A DNA stretch of 18,181 nt from Martensiomyces pterosporus (Eukaryota > Kickxellomycota > Kickxellomycetes > Kickxellales > Kickxellaceae): assembly GCA_025201845.1 (NCBI GenBank), contig MU604040.1:34851-53031 (forward strand), read 5' to 3'. The position numbers were made by a program, and so were the translations under genes. Each line of letters opens with the position of its first letter. The first letter of the stretch is position 1. Below the pieces are notes generated by a model. It did not search any database, was not told the origin of the DNA, and saw only the letters and a program-made list of their open reading frames with translations. Positions 8,227-16,776 of this stretch are shown here, piece by piece.

Positions 8227-10815
8227 ATGGGTCGTGGAGGAAAAAGACGCAACGCCAGGGGCAGAGGAAAGAAACCCGAGGGCCATGTCGATGTAAGTTG
8301 GCACAAAAGGCCACAATGCACCTTTTCATGCAAGGGTAGAAAAAGCAGCACCAGACACTAAGCAGCAGCAGCAGACCATTTGCAATTTCCGGTAGGGCGA
8401 GAGGAGAGTCTACAAAAAGTTTGAAGAGCTGCGCCGCGACAACGACAACTTCAGAAAGTACTACACCGCACAGAAAATCGTGAGCGAGGAGGAGTTCCCC
8501 GAACTAATGGAGGCAATGCGCACCGTCCTTCCAACAAACTTCCGGATCACCGGATCGCGGCAGCAGGCAATCGACATTCGCGAGCAGATCCTCAAGGAGT
8601 TCATCCCACTGATCAAGGAAACCACCATCGACGGCGCTGAGATCGACCCACCGCACCCACTGGAGTGGTACCCGAACAACTTTGGCTGGCAGTTCACGAT
8701 CCCACGCATTGCACTGAAGAAGTCCAATGAGCTGAGCAAATTCCACTCGTTCCTCGTGACCGAGACGGAGGTTGGAAACATCAGCCGCCAGGAGGCTGTG
8801 AGCATGGTTCCCCCTCTGTTCCTCGACGTGCACTCGAACCATTATGTGCTGGATATGTGCGCGGCACCTGGATCGAAGACTGCACAGTTGGTGGAGGCGC
8901 TCCATTCGGATGTCGAGGATGGGAAGAATCCAGAGGGCCTTGTCATTGCCAATGATGCTGATTACAAGCGCGCCTGCATGCTGGTCCACCAGATGAACAG
9001 GCTCAATAGCCCTAACATCATCATCACCAACCATAGTGGCGAGAGGTTCCCTAACATCTACAAGCTGGATGCCGAGGGCAAACGCATTCCGCGCGAGATT
9101 GTCCAATTCGACCGCATCCTGTGCGATGTCCCTTGCAGTGGCGACGGAACCACCAGGAAGAACGTGCGTGTGTGGGAGAAGTGGAGACCCGATGACGCCC
9201 ATACGCTCAACCCCCTCCAGTCGAAGATCCTCCAGCGCGCCGCATACCTCCTTAAGACCGGTGGGCGGCTGGTGTACTCGACTTGCTCGCTCAACCCTGT
9301 TGAGAACGAGGCAGTGGTTGCTCACGTGCTGGACCACTTTGAAGGCGCCCTGCAGCTGGTCGATGTCAGCGACCAGCTCACTGCGCTGAAGCGCCGTCCT
9401 GGTCTCAAGACGTGGAAGGTGATGAGCCGTGATGGAAACCTCCACGATACCTACGAGTCCATTCCACCGGGCGAGCACGGCCGCAATCGCCGCAAGTACG
9501 CGAGCAAGTTCTTCCCATTGGAGCCTAAGCGGATGGACGAGCTGCATATTGAGCGCTGCATGCGTATTTACTCGCATATGCAGAACACTGGTGGGTTCTT
9601 TGTGGCTGTTTTGGAGAAGGTCGCTCCCATCAGCGTTGATGAGAAGAAGAAGGCTGAAAGAGAGGCTGCCGCTTACGCTGCTGCTATGGAGGCTGCTAAG
9701 CTTCAGGCTGAGGCTGAGGCTGAGGCTGAGGCAGCTGCCACTGAAGCTGTGACTGAGCAGGCCGAAAGTACCGGTGCTGAAAAGAGACCAGCTGACGACG
9801 TTGACACGGCTAACGAATCGGCTACTGAAGCCAAGCGTGCTAAAGGTAAGTGCACAATGCTCGTCCATCCCCAGCTTACACGCACAACTGCATGGATTCT
9901 AGACCACATACACACACTAACTAGTGCCCCACTTGCACATTCATTGTTGGCTTTGTTGATCCTCATTATTCTGTAGTAGATGACGAGGAGGAGCCCGCCG
10001 TGGTTTACCCGCAGGGGGCATATCCTGAGGGCAGAAGGCCGTACCTCCCCGACGACCCCCGCGAGGACCCCGCACTGATGGAGAACCCGTTCGTGTTCCT
10101 CAATGCCGACGAGGGCGAGCTCAAGAACATTCTGGAGTTCTACGGAATCAAGGACACCATGTCCCGCAGCGGCTTCCTCTCTCGCATTGAGAACGGCACC
10201 TTCCGGTCCGTCTACCACGTCTCGGACTCTGTTCGCAAAATGATGACTCTCGCCGGGCAGCGTCTGCGCGTGGTTAACACGGGGATCAAGGTGTTCAGCC
10301 GCAACTCTGTCAAGGGAGCAGGATGCGCCTACCGCCTTGTTTGCGAGGGAACGCCCCAGGTCCTTCCTCACTTGCCGCCAAAGTACATCCTGGACGTGTC
10401 GTTTGGCGACCTGAAGGTTCTCCTGGAGGAAATCAACCCCCTGCTCACTGCGCTTTCGGAGGAGAGCCAGGAACGCCTGAAGACTGTCGAGTCGTCGTCC
10501 AGCGTCATTGTGCGCTACGACCCTTCGAAGCACACCGAGGACGAGGAGAAGCCGTTTACCCGGCTCACGGCTGTGCTGGCAATCCCCTGCTGGCGCGGAC
10601 ATGCCTCTCTGAGCATCCACTTGGATAAGAACCAGCTGTGCTCGCTGATCCACCGCGTTCTGGGACGTGTTGTCAACAGGAAGAATGTGCCTGGGTACAA
10701 GATCGATAACAACGGAAAGTCCCAGGACGTCACTCCGGCTGACTCGGCTGCTGCCACACCTGCCATGGAGAGCGATGCTGCGACTGCTGAGGATACCACC
10801 ACCGAGGCCGAGTAG
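8227..10815 (+). CDS. TRM4: tRNA cytosine-C5 methyltransferase Trm4/NSUN2 (three exons)
   Basis: Exons 8227-8292, 8396-9845 and 9977-10815 join into 784 residues (the alternative acceptor changes one residue). The enzyme transfers a methyl group from S-adenosylmethionine to C5 of cytosine in tRNAs in the nucleus. The N-terminal exon is basic (MGRGGKRRNARGRG). Rossmann motif I is LDMCAAPGSKTAQL from residue 174. The two Cys of the RNA m5C mechanism are Cys269 (PCSGDGT, motif IV) and Cys319 (YSTCSLNP, motif VI, the nucleophile), with the same 50-residue spacing as yeast Trm4. The patches FRITGSR, VGNISRQEAVSM, RILCDVPCSGDGT and NTGGFFVAVLEKV are characteristic of Trm4/NSUN2. A low-complexity Ala/Glu linker with basic clusters (a loose bipartite nuclear signal) leads to the C-terminal RNA-binding part (NPFVFLN, FYGI). 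All catalytic residues are intact. Confidence 0.95.
8293..8395 (+). other. Intron 1 of TRM4
   Basis: This 103-nt phase-0 intron begins GTAAGT and ends CGGTAG. It contains an in-frame stop (TAA near 8359-8361), and a CACTAAG element is a plausible branch site. Its removal joins the basic N-terminus to GERRVYKKFEELRRDN, which matches the start of the conserved Trm4 region. Confidence 0.9.
9707..9730 (+). repeat. (GCTGAG)4 hexamer repeat encoding Ala-Glu pairs
   Basis: Four perfect GCTGAG units lie in the TRM4 linker and encode alternating Ala and Glu. They fall in the variable region between the catalytic and C-terminal parts, where length change is tolerated. Confidence 0.9.
9846..9976 (+). 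other. Intron 2 of TRM4 with tandem TAGTAG acceptor
   Basis: This 131-nt phase-1 intron begins GTAAGT, has an ACTAAC branch element at 9916-9921 and ends CTGTAG. A second TAG follows at once (9977-9979), so the acceptor could be 9976 or 9979 with no frame change (Val-Asp-Asp versus Asp-Asp). Joining leads into the conserved EEP...NPFVFLN segment. The intron is open in frame until its own final TAG. Confidence 0.88.
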
Positions 10816-11257
10816 GAGGCCCCTGTTTTTTTTTCTTGCTTTTATCTTGTCCCACTGAATTCGTTTAGTTTCGTCACTATCTCAAATGGAACAGCGCTCC
10901 GCTTTATGTGCGCTGCATGCTGCCATTCTCACGCTTTTCGAGCCGCAAGGAGAGCGCACTGTGGCTCGCGTGGCCACTGTCTTTTCTCGACCTCGGCTCG
11001 ATTTACTCCACGGACCGCGCGTTATCTATTGTCTGCCGATTCATGTGACAAGCAAATAGCGAGGAGAGATAGGAGGGAGCTTCACAGTGGGAGCCACGTT
11101 GTTCACACGGCACCGAGGCCCTAGAGTGCCTTCGTATATATGCCACCTGCTCTCCTGCTCCTCCGGCTCCTATCGTACACACCTCAGCTCTTTTCCCTCT
11201 CCCACTTTCCTATACTTGAGTCCCACTCTTCGCTGCTACACTACACCAAATTAGAAA
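10816..11257 (+). promoter_or_regulatory. TRM4 trailer and ETFB promoter with TATA element
   Basis: This gap contains no supported gene. A run of eight or nine T follows the TRM4 stop closely. A TATATAT element at 11135-11141 lies about 120 bp before the ETFB ATG and is followed by a C/T-rich leader, the usual layout of a fungal core promoter. Nothing else stands out. Confidence 0.5.
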
Positions 11258-12025
11258 ATGTCAAGCCTTCGCATCCTGGTAGGAGTCAAGCGCGTGGTCG
11301 ATTCGGCAGTCAAGGTGCGCGTCAACAGCGCCCAGACCGGCGTCGAGGTGGCCAACGTCAAGCACAGCATGAACCCGTTCGATGAAATTGCCGTCGAGGA
11401 GGCCATCCGCTTGCGTGAAAAGCACGGCAAGGACGCCGTCAAGGAAATCATCGCGCTCTCCTGCGGTCCCGCCAAGTCCCAGGAAACCCTGCGCACCGCC
11501 TTGGCGATGGGCGCCGACCGCGCCATTCACGTGAAGACCGACGAGGATCTGGAGCCGCTTGGGGTGGCCAAGCTCTTCAGCAAGGTCGTGGGCGAGGAGA
11601 AGCCTGACCTTGTTATCCTGGGCAAGCAGGCGATTGACGACGATGCCAACCAGACTGGCCAGATGCTTGCTGGTTTGCTGAACTGGCCCCAGGCGACGTT
11701 TGCGTCGAAGGTGGACGTGAAGGACGGAAAGCTGGAGGTCGTCAGAGAGGTTGATGGTGGGCTCGAGACCGTGCAGGCAGCTTTGCCGGCGATTGTCACC
11801 ACCGATCTGAGGCTGAACGAGCCCAGGTATGCATCCCTGCCAAATATCATGAAGGCTAAGAAGAAGCCTCTCAAGACCGTTTCTCCGGCTGACTTGGGCG
11901 TGGACATCAAGTCCCGCCTGCAGACCCTCAAGGTCACGGAGCCACCGAAGCGCCAGGGCGGAAAGCTCGTTGGCAGCGTGGACGAGCTCCTTGACAAGCT
12001 CCGTAGCGAGGCTGGTGTTCTCTAA
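11258..12025 (+). CDS. ETFB: Electron transfer flavoprotein beta subunit
   Basis: This intronless gene encodes 255 residues, the same length as human ETFB. With the alpha subunit it forms the FAD/AMP heterodimer of the mitochondrial matrix, which takes electrons from acyl-CoA and other dehydrogenases and passes them to ETF-ubiquinone oxidoreductase. The N-terminus ([16 protein letters not shown]) and the core [16 protein letters not shown] are hallmark segments. The nucleotide-binding region includes [12 protein letters not shown] and [20 protein letters not shown]. The dehydrogenase recognition loop is [15 protein letters not shown] (about 186-200), with Leu194 as the expected anchor residue, followed by Lys201-203. 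There is no obvious cleaved presequence, as is usual for this subunit. The ATG follows a pyrimidine-rich leader. It is followed in the same direction by CMC2, another mitochondrial gene. Confidence 0.96.
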   Translation: MSSLRILVGVKRVVDSAVKVRVNSAQTGVEVANVKHSMNPFDEIAVEEAIRLREKHGKDAVKEIIALSCGPAKSQETLRTALAMGADRAIHVKTDEDLEPLGVAKLFSKVVGEEKPDLVILGKQAIDDDANQTGQMLAGLLNWPQATFASKVDVKDGKLEVVREVDGGLETVQAALPAIVTTDLRLNEPRYASLPNIMKAKKKPLKTVSPADLGVDIKSRLQTLKVTEPPKRQGGKLVGSVDELLDKLRSEAGVL

Positions 12026-12340
12026 ATAGCAGGCTTGCTGCTTGAATGTGAAGCCCCAGTGCCTGCTTGCCCTCCCCCTATAGTTTCCATGTCATTTACA
12101 ATACACTACTCTACCACACCTGCTCGGGTTTAGTACATGCCATGCGGCCTGTGCCGGAAGAGGCGTAAAAGAACAGCGTGAGCCTGTGAAAGCACGGCGC
12201 ACCATAACTCTGACGGCGAGCAGAGCCCCGCAAGCCTCACGAACTCTCCCCCCAAAAGCCACCTTGCTTACCTCATCTTTACACACCACACGCCTCTTTT
12301 TGCTTCTCTCTTATCTCCCACACTACATCAAGCAGCAACA
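12026..12340 (+). promoter_or_regulatory. ETFB trailer and CMC2 promoter
   Basis: This 315-bp gap holds no supported gene. AT-rich trailer sequence follows ETFB, including TTTACAATACA near 12096. The last 60 bases before the CMC2 ATG are strongly C/T-rich, as in many fungal leaders. I see no clear TATA box or repeat. Confidence 0.4.
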
Positions 12341-12637
12341 ATGCATCCGGCCCTCGCAGACCACCTCAACCCAGGGTGCATCGATCTGGTGAACCGGCTG
12401 ATGAACTGCCACGTCGAGCATCGGTGGGCAAAGTTCTTTGGCAAGTGCAACGCTTTGAGCGAGGCCCTGAACGAGTGCCTGGGCAAGGAGTTTGAGGTGC
12501 GCAGAAAGCAGCAGCTGATTGAAGCCCGCGCAAGACGTGCGAAGGTCCAGGCCAAGTGGGACCAGCTCAAGGAAGACGATGAGCAGCACAAGGCGTTTGA
12601 AAAGATGCAGCGCGAGCAGCAGCAAGCCAGCAACTAG
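12341..12637 (+). CDS. CMC2: Twin CX9C mitochondrial assembly factor Cmc2
   Basis: This single exon encodes 98 residues. It has a twin CX9C fold: Cys13-x9-Cys23 and Cys36-x9-Cys46, the substrate pattern for the Mia40 import pathway of the mitochondrial intermembrane space. The start MHPALADHLNPGC and the KFFGKCN segment before the second cysteine pair closely match Cmc2, which supports cytochrome c oxidase biogenesis and copper delivery. The C-terminal 50 residues are a charged, probably coiled-coil helix (RRKQQLIEARARRAKVQAKW), longer than in human CMC2. The ATG lies in the context CAACAATG and no alternative start is available upstream. It converges with the zinc-finger gene, leaving 130 bp between the stop codons. 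Confidence 0.93.
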   Translation: MHPALADHLNPGCIDLVNRLMNCHVEHRWAKFFGKCNALSEALNECLGKEFEVRRKQQLIEARARRAKVQAKWDQLKEDDEQHKAFEKMQREQQQASN

Positions 12638-12767
12638 AGTCTCTTGGGTTGAAGCACAGTATTTGTATTAGGCATAACTAGAAGTACTCCTGAATGACAG
12701 TTGGCTGCTATCTATTGTTGTTGCCGTTGTTTTGTTACATAAAATAGTGCGTGGTGCAGTTGGGGCT

Positions 12768-14693
12768 TCACTCCACGAGCGATAGGCGGGGGTGCTTGTG
12801 AGAGGGCTCCGTTTGCTCGCCATCGGCCAGGGACGGGTGCTCGCCAGATGCCGGGTGTGCGCTGGCATCGCCCATAGAGGCGTCTGGATGCAGCGAGCGG
12901 AGGTGGTTGAGGCGCGTCGACGTCGTTGCAAATTTCTTTTTGCACCGGTCCACCGGACACGCAAACGGCTTCTCCCCGCTATGCATCCGCTGGTGCCGTG
13001 TGACCTGATCTGGTCTCGAGAACGTCTTCCCGCACGCCGTCTGCGGGCACTTGAACGGCCTTTCTCCCGTGTGTATCCGCGTGTGCTTAGTTAAATTCGA
13101 CGACTCGGCAAACCTCCTCGTGCACCCCTCAAACTTGCACTCGTATGGCTTCTCGCCCGTGTGCGTGCGTGTGTGAATGGTCAAAGCCGACGAAACCGCA
13201 AACTCCTTGCCACACCCACTCTGCTCGCACTTAAAGGGCCTCTCGCCCGTGTGAACGCGCAGGTGCTGCTGCATGATGTGTGCCTCGCTGAATCGCTTCG
13301 CACACACCTTGCATGCAAATGGTTTTGCGCCCGTGTGCGTCTGAATGTGTCTGAGTGCCCGCTGCCGCTGTGCAAACGGCTTGCCGCCTCGGTCGCATCC
13401 TTCCCACTCGCACACGTAGTTGCTCCGTCCACTGCCAATATGCTGAGACGACAGGTGCTCGGTCAGCTCCTCGATGGTCTCAAAGTCCTGGCCACAGCTG
13501 ACCCACCCGCAACGATGCAGAATTTGGCTAGCGTCCAAGTGGTCCTTGCACACGTGGTCGATAAGCTCATCCGTATCGTGCTTGCGCGCATGGCACGACG
13601 CCCACCTGCATAGAAACTCTGCAGTCAGACTCTGGATCTTCTGCTGTCTGGGTCCGCCGCCTGAGGATGAAAACACAGGCACCGAACTAGACATGCTGGT
13701 GGATGGCTTGAGACCAAGCGTGCCCAGCACCTGTGTGTCGCGGACCGACTGTCCGGTGTGGTAGTTGCTGGCACGGTTCGTCGCCACATGGAGCTTGTAC
13801 AGGTGTCTGACGAGCTCGTCGATCGAGTTGAATATTTGCGTGCATGTGGACCACAGGCACCGCTGCACCGAGTTTTCTGACAGATCGTCCACCCCAGCAA
13901 CCACAAACGAGTTAGCGTCGCTGAAGTGCGAGACGTGCGGATTATCCGAAACTGTGCCCTCCGCATTAGCCTCGGACGAAGCAGTTACACTCTTGGCGCT
14001 TTCGTGCACTGGCGTGCTACTGCCGCTTTTGAGCCTACCATTTGCAGGCGGCTTGCTTGTTGAGGCTGCGGCAGTGTATGCCAGCGATGGAGCCGCCGTC
14101 GCGCCTGAGGCACTCGTGGTTGGCTGGCGTGCCGGTGTGCGTGCAGCCTCAGGCGAGGCCATTCTTTGGTATGGTGGTGGTGGGAACTCATACGAGCTGG
14201 AAACTGAGGTGGATGGCGATGCCGATGTCTCATGCGGGTACGCCCGATGCTGTTGCTGCTTCCCGCTTATTGAAGAGTCCGAAATCCTCATTTTCAACGA
14301 CGACAGTGGAGGTAGCATCGGCGGCACAGGTGATGGCACCGAGTACATGGGGCGTCTTTGTGACTGATCGCAGTCCCACGCAGCAGGAGCAGTTTGATGC
14401 AACAGAGGCTGGTTATCACCAGGCGTAGGAAGAGGGCGCAGGGAAGGCAGCGAGGGGCCCCTTTGTTCCCCCGTGCCGCCTTTCGCCGACCCACCGCCGT
14501 TAGGGCATAGAGCCAGTGCCGCTGACGCGGCCTTCGACGTATCCGCAATACCCAGGGCGCTGAGCGACGGGAGCGTGAGTGGCCTAGCGCAGCCTGTAGT
14601 CTCGCACTCCTCTGAGAACACACCCTTGTCATGCCTGTGCAGCGGCGGAAGCTTTGAGCCGCCGAGCGTCCCCCCTTTGCCCTTTGCGTACAT
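12768..14693 (-). CDS. C2H2 zinc-finger transcription factor, Zap1/ZafA-like (nine fingers)
   Basis: This single exon encodes 641 residues. The N-terminal 270 residues are Ser/Pro/Ala-rich and disordered, a likely activation region. Nine C2H2 fingers follow, with first Cys at 279, 362, 395, 428, 461, 489, 519, 549 and 579 and complete ligands throughout. The first four have a Trp two residues after the first Cys (CxWxxC), the CWCH2 type of Zap1, Zic and Gli proteins. The order resembles Zap1: two isolated fingers, then CGWVSC with a long helix linked directly to CEWEGC (AQRQRALRHI), then Kruppel-like fingers with TGE(K/R)P linkers and the SSALTIHTRTHTGEKP and ESSNLTKH segments. Zap1-type factors sense zinc and control uptake genes. 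Yeast Zap1 has seven fingers; this protein has two more at the C-terminus. A Zic/Gli-like factor is the alternative. I saw no zinc-responsive element in its own promoter. Confidence 0.8.
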   Translation of the reverse strand: MYAKGKGGTLGGSKLPPLHRHDKGVFSEECETTGCARPLTLPSLSALGIADTSKAASAALALCPNGGGSAKGGTGEQRGPSLPSLRPLPTPGDNQPLLHQTAPAAWDCDQSQRRPMYSVPSPVPPMLPPLSSLKMRISDSSISGKQQQHRAYPHETSASPSTSVSSSYEFPPPPYQRMASPEAARTPARQPTTSASGATAAPSLAYTAAASTSKPPANGRLKSGSSTPVHESAKSVTASSEANAEGTVSDNPHVSHFSDANSFVVAGVDDLSENSVQRCLWSTCTQIFNSIDELVRHLYKLHVATNRASNYHTGQSVRDTQVLGTLGLKPSTSMSSSVPVFSSSGGGPRQQKIQSLTAEFLCRWASCHARKHDTDELIDHVCKDHLDASQILHRCGWVSCGQDFETIEELTEHLSSQHIGSGRSNYVCEWEGCDRGGKPFAQRQRALRHIQTHTGAKPFACKVCAKRFSEAHIMQQHLRVHTGERPFKCEQSGCGKEFAVSSALTIHTRTHTGEKPYECKFEGCTRRFAESSNLTKHTRIHTGERPFKCPQTACGKTFSRPDQVTRHQRMHSGEKPFACPVDRCKKKFATTSTRLNHLRSLHPDASMGDASAHPASGEHPSLADGEQTEPSHKHPRLSLVE

Positions 14694-15467
14694 GTGAAGG
14701 AGAAAACAAGGACCTGCGAGTAGACTAGGGTACTGGGTAGAATAGAATAGCAGCCGGGCGATGTGTGTGCTCCACTGCAGTGGCTGTTAATAGCTCAGGC
14801 TTCCGCAAAAAAAGCAGGGAAGGCTGTTTAGTTAAGACGGGTCTGCTGTTGTGTGAGAGAGTAGCCTTTCTCCTCTGTCACAGGCAGCATAGTTGGCCTG
14901 TGTACAAGGAATGTCCGTGGGCTTGAGCGAGAAATGGCAAATGAAGAACAGAAGCTGAATGGCAGCGGAACAGAAGAACTGAGCAGGAGGCGGCTGTATT
15001 TGTATGGTCTATATCCTCAACAAGCGTGCAAATTGACCTGAAGAAGAAGCGGCTGTCGTAGCTTTGCTGCAGAAATGCATTAGAAAAGACGAGAAAGGGG
15101 CTCTGCTAGCTGGAAGGCGCGCAAGCCCCGCTTTGTTCGCCCCCCCAGCCGAAAAGAAAAAGCGTGCTATTCGGATCACGTGAATGTCAATTGGCCACCA
15201 TTGGCCAGTACTATTTTTAATTGCCTCCTTTCTTTGTGGGCTGTGGGGGCGATGGAATCTCGAATATTAAACACCTACACGCTAAAAGGCTGTCGACGTG
15301 GCACGCTGGCAGCAGGGGGTTTAGCTGTGGTTTCTTCATGCAGTTCTTGTCTCAGCATCTCTGCTTCTCGCCCCATTCCACTTTCCTCATTTGCCTCTCT
15401 TTCATCCCACAGCTGAATTTACGCAGCCTCATACGCACACAGCCTTTCCAGCGCGGCCAGCAAAACC
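14694..15467. promoter_or_regulatory. Divergent promoter between the zinc-finger gene and ERD2
   Basis: This 774-bp gap has no supported gene. On the ERD2 side lies a cluster of the palindrome TCACGTGA (15176-15183, E-box core CACGTG at 15177-15182) and two ATTGGCCA copies at 15190-15197 and 15200-15207, each an inverted CCAAT box, spaced one helical turn apart. An AT-rich element (CTATTTTTAATTG) follows at about 15211. The last 100 bases before the ERD2 ATG are pyrimidine-rich. No ACCTTNAAGGT-type zinc element was found by eye. Confidence 0.5.
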
Positions 15468-16109
15468 ATGAACATCTTCCGGCTTTTCGCCGACCTCCTC
15501 CATTTGGGGTCGATTTTCATTCTCATCGCCAGAATGCACCAATCGAAATCGTGCGCAGGAATCTCGCTAAAGACGCAGTCTCTGTACCTCCTGGTGTTTG
15601 CGACGCGCTACCTGGACCTGTTCTTCTCCTTCGTGTCCGTGTACAACACGCTCATGAAGCTGTTCTTCCTGGGCTCGTCGGGCTACATCGTTTACCTGAT
15701 GACGCGCCGTCTGAAAACGACATATGACAAGGTCCTGGACACCTTCCGTGTCGAGTACCTCTTGGTGGGTGCTGGAGTGTTCGCCCTGGTGTTCCCTCAC
15801 AAGTATACAGTGCTCGAGATTCTCTGGTCGTTCTCGATCTACCTCGAGTCCGTCGCCATCTTGCCCCAGCTCTTCCAGATGACGCGCACTGGAGAGGCGG
15901 ATAACATCACCAGTCACTACGTGTTTGCGCTTGGTGGATACCGCGCCCTGTACATTGTCAACTGGGTCTATCGCTATTATACTGAGGACAAGTACAGCGA
16001 CTATGTTGCCTGGGTTGCGGGTGTCGTGCAAACCGTCCTGTACAGCGACTTCTTCTACATCTACTTTACGCGTATCCTCAAGGGCAAGACCTTCAAGCTT
16101 CCAGTCTAA
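15468..16109 (+). CDS. ERD2: ER lumen protein-retaining receptor Erd2 (KDEL/HDEL receptor)
   Basis: This intronless gene encodes 213 residues, the normal family length, with seven hydrophobic segments. Erd2 binds C-terminal K/HDEL signals of escaped ER proteins in the Golgi at low pH and returns them in COPI vesicles. The residues known from the human receptor are present: Arg47 (in ATRYLD), Glu127 (YLESVAILPQL), Tyr158 and Arg159 (GGYRALY), Trp166, Arg169 and the late Asp194 (YSDFFYIYF, one residue offset from human Asp193). The hallmark segments SVAILPQLFQM and YRALYIVNW are intact. The C-terminus ends in LKGKTFKLPV, with the lysines used for COPI-dependent retrieval in the family. The start MNIFRLFADLLHL is the standard Erd2 N-terminus. 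It diverges from the zinc-finger gene. Confidence 0.97.
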   Translation: MNIFRLFADLLHLGSIFILIARMHQSKSCAGISLKTQSLYLLVFATRYLDLFFSFVSVYNTLMKLFFLGSSGYIVYLMTRRLKTTYDKVLDTFRVEYLLVGAGVFALVFPHKYTVLEILWSFSIYLESVAILPQLFQMTRTGEADNITSHYVFALGGYRALYIVNWVYRYYTEDKYSDYVAWVAGVVQTVLYSDFFYIYFTRILKGKTFKLPV

Positions 16110-16335
16110 CCATTTCCTCATTCGACAAACCACCTCTCCTTAGCCTTCCTCATTTTTTCGTGTCTTTTCTCATTACATCTCTGCAGCACCCCTCCCTGCA
16201 CTGTCTTCACGCCGTCGATGCTGTGTACGTACATATAAGATTAGCTGGGCTGTTGTTGGCAAAAGGGATATATAAAAAAGGCAACGTGGCTGGGGGCAAA
16301 TGGATGACGCCTAGCAAGGTGCACATAATGCTGAC

Positions 16336-16776
16336 TCAATCCTGTCTCCACTCCAGGTTTGCTGCTGCGCTGCCAGCTGCTGACTCGGCCTCCAAGTGCT
16401 TGAGTCTGCTGCTTGTGTGGGTTTTGCCCAATTTCTCATTATTCTTCCTCTGCCTCTCCTCCGCCGCCTTGGCCGCCGCCTGCTGCGGAGTAAGCCGCGA
16501 GGATGTGGCATCTGTGGTGGCCGGTGACTGTGAAAGCGTACGGCCTGGTGAGCTGGTCTTGAATGGACTGTTCACACGCCTATTCGTGTGCGCTGGTGCT
16601 ACCGGTGGCGATGCCCTTTGGGCTACTGGAGCGGGCTGTGCGGGTGGCCGGATGCTTTGCATTTCTACGCTGCCCAGCTTTGTCGCTGGGTCGCCTAGTG
16701 TACGTCCCTGGCCTGGAAACGCCTTGCCTTTCGTGCCTACTGTCCTGCCTGTCTCGCCGCTGCAGCAGTTGCCCAT
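16336..16776 (-). CDS. Small probably acylated protein, MGNCC start with AA-rich charged helix
   Basis: The frame encodes 146 residues from an ATG in near-ideal context (CACCATGG). The N-terminus Met-Gly-Asn-Cys-Cys-Ser fits N-myristoylation at Gly2 with palmitoylation at Cys4/Cys5, so membrane attachment is likely. Residues 10-90 are Pro/Ser/Thr/Ala-rich and probably disordered. Residues 94-118 (from RLTPQQAAAKAAEERQRKNN) form a predicted charged helix. The general plan resembles small fungal MGxC proteins such as Ygl108c of yeast and animal SVIP, whose helix carries a VCP/p97-interacting motif, RX5AAX2R. Here that motif is only partly met: Arg94-x5-Ala100-Ala101 lacks the final Arg, and Ala104-Ala105-x2-Arg108 lacks the first. 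The C-terminus may be wrong if an intron is missed after about residue 118. A plus-strand open frame opposite it (16160-16879) has no family features. Confidence 0.6.
   Translation of the reverse strand: MGNCCSGETGRTVGTKGKAFPGQGRTLGDPATKLGSVEMQSIRPPAQPAPVAQRASPPVAPAHTNRRVNSPFKTSSPGRTLSQSPATTDATSSRLTPQQAAAKAAEERQRKNNEKLGKTHTSSRLKHLEAESAAGSAAANLEWRQD

Noticed and set aside
8504..9868. Minus-strand open frame of 454 codons opposite TRM4 exon 2
   Set aside because: Low-complexity Ser/Leu runs mirror the Ala/Glu repeat of TRM4 and no family motif is visible. It is an antisense shadow.
9703..10653. Minus-strand open frame of 316 codons opposite TRM4 exons 2-3
   Set aside because: It crosses the intron defined by TRM4 and lacks any domain signature.
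13765..14367. Plus-strand open frame of 200 codons opposite the zinc-finger gene
   Set aside because: It is antisense to the low-complexity N-terminus of the zinc-finger protein, with biased composition and no motif.
14694..15467. Search for zinc-responsive elements or an exact ER-stress element
   Set aside because: ACCTGAAGA near 15037 and CCAAT near the E-box only partly match ACCTTNAAGGT and CCAAT-N9-CCACG. Neither is good enough to call.
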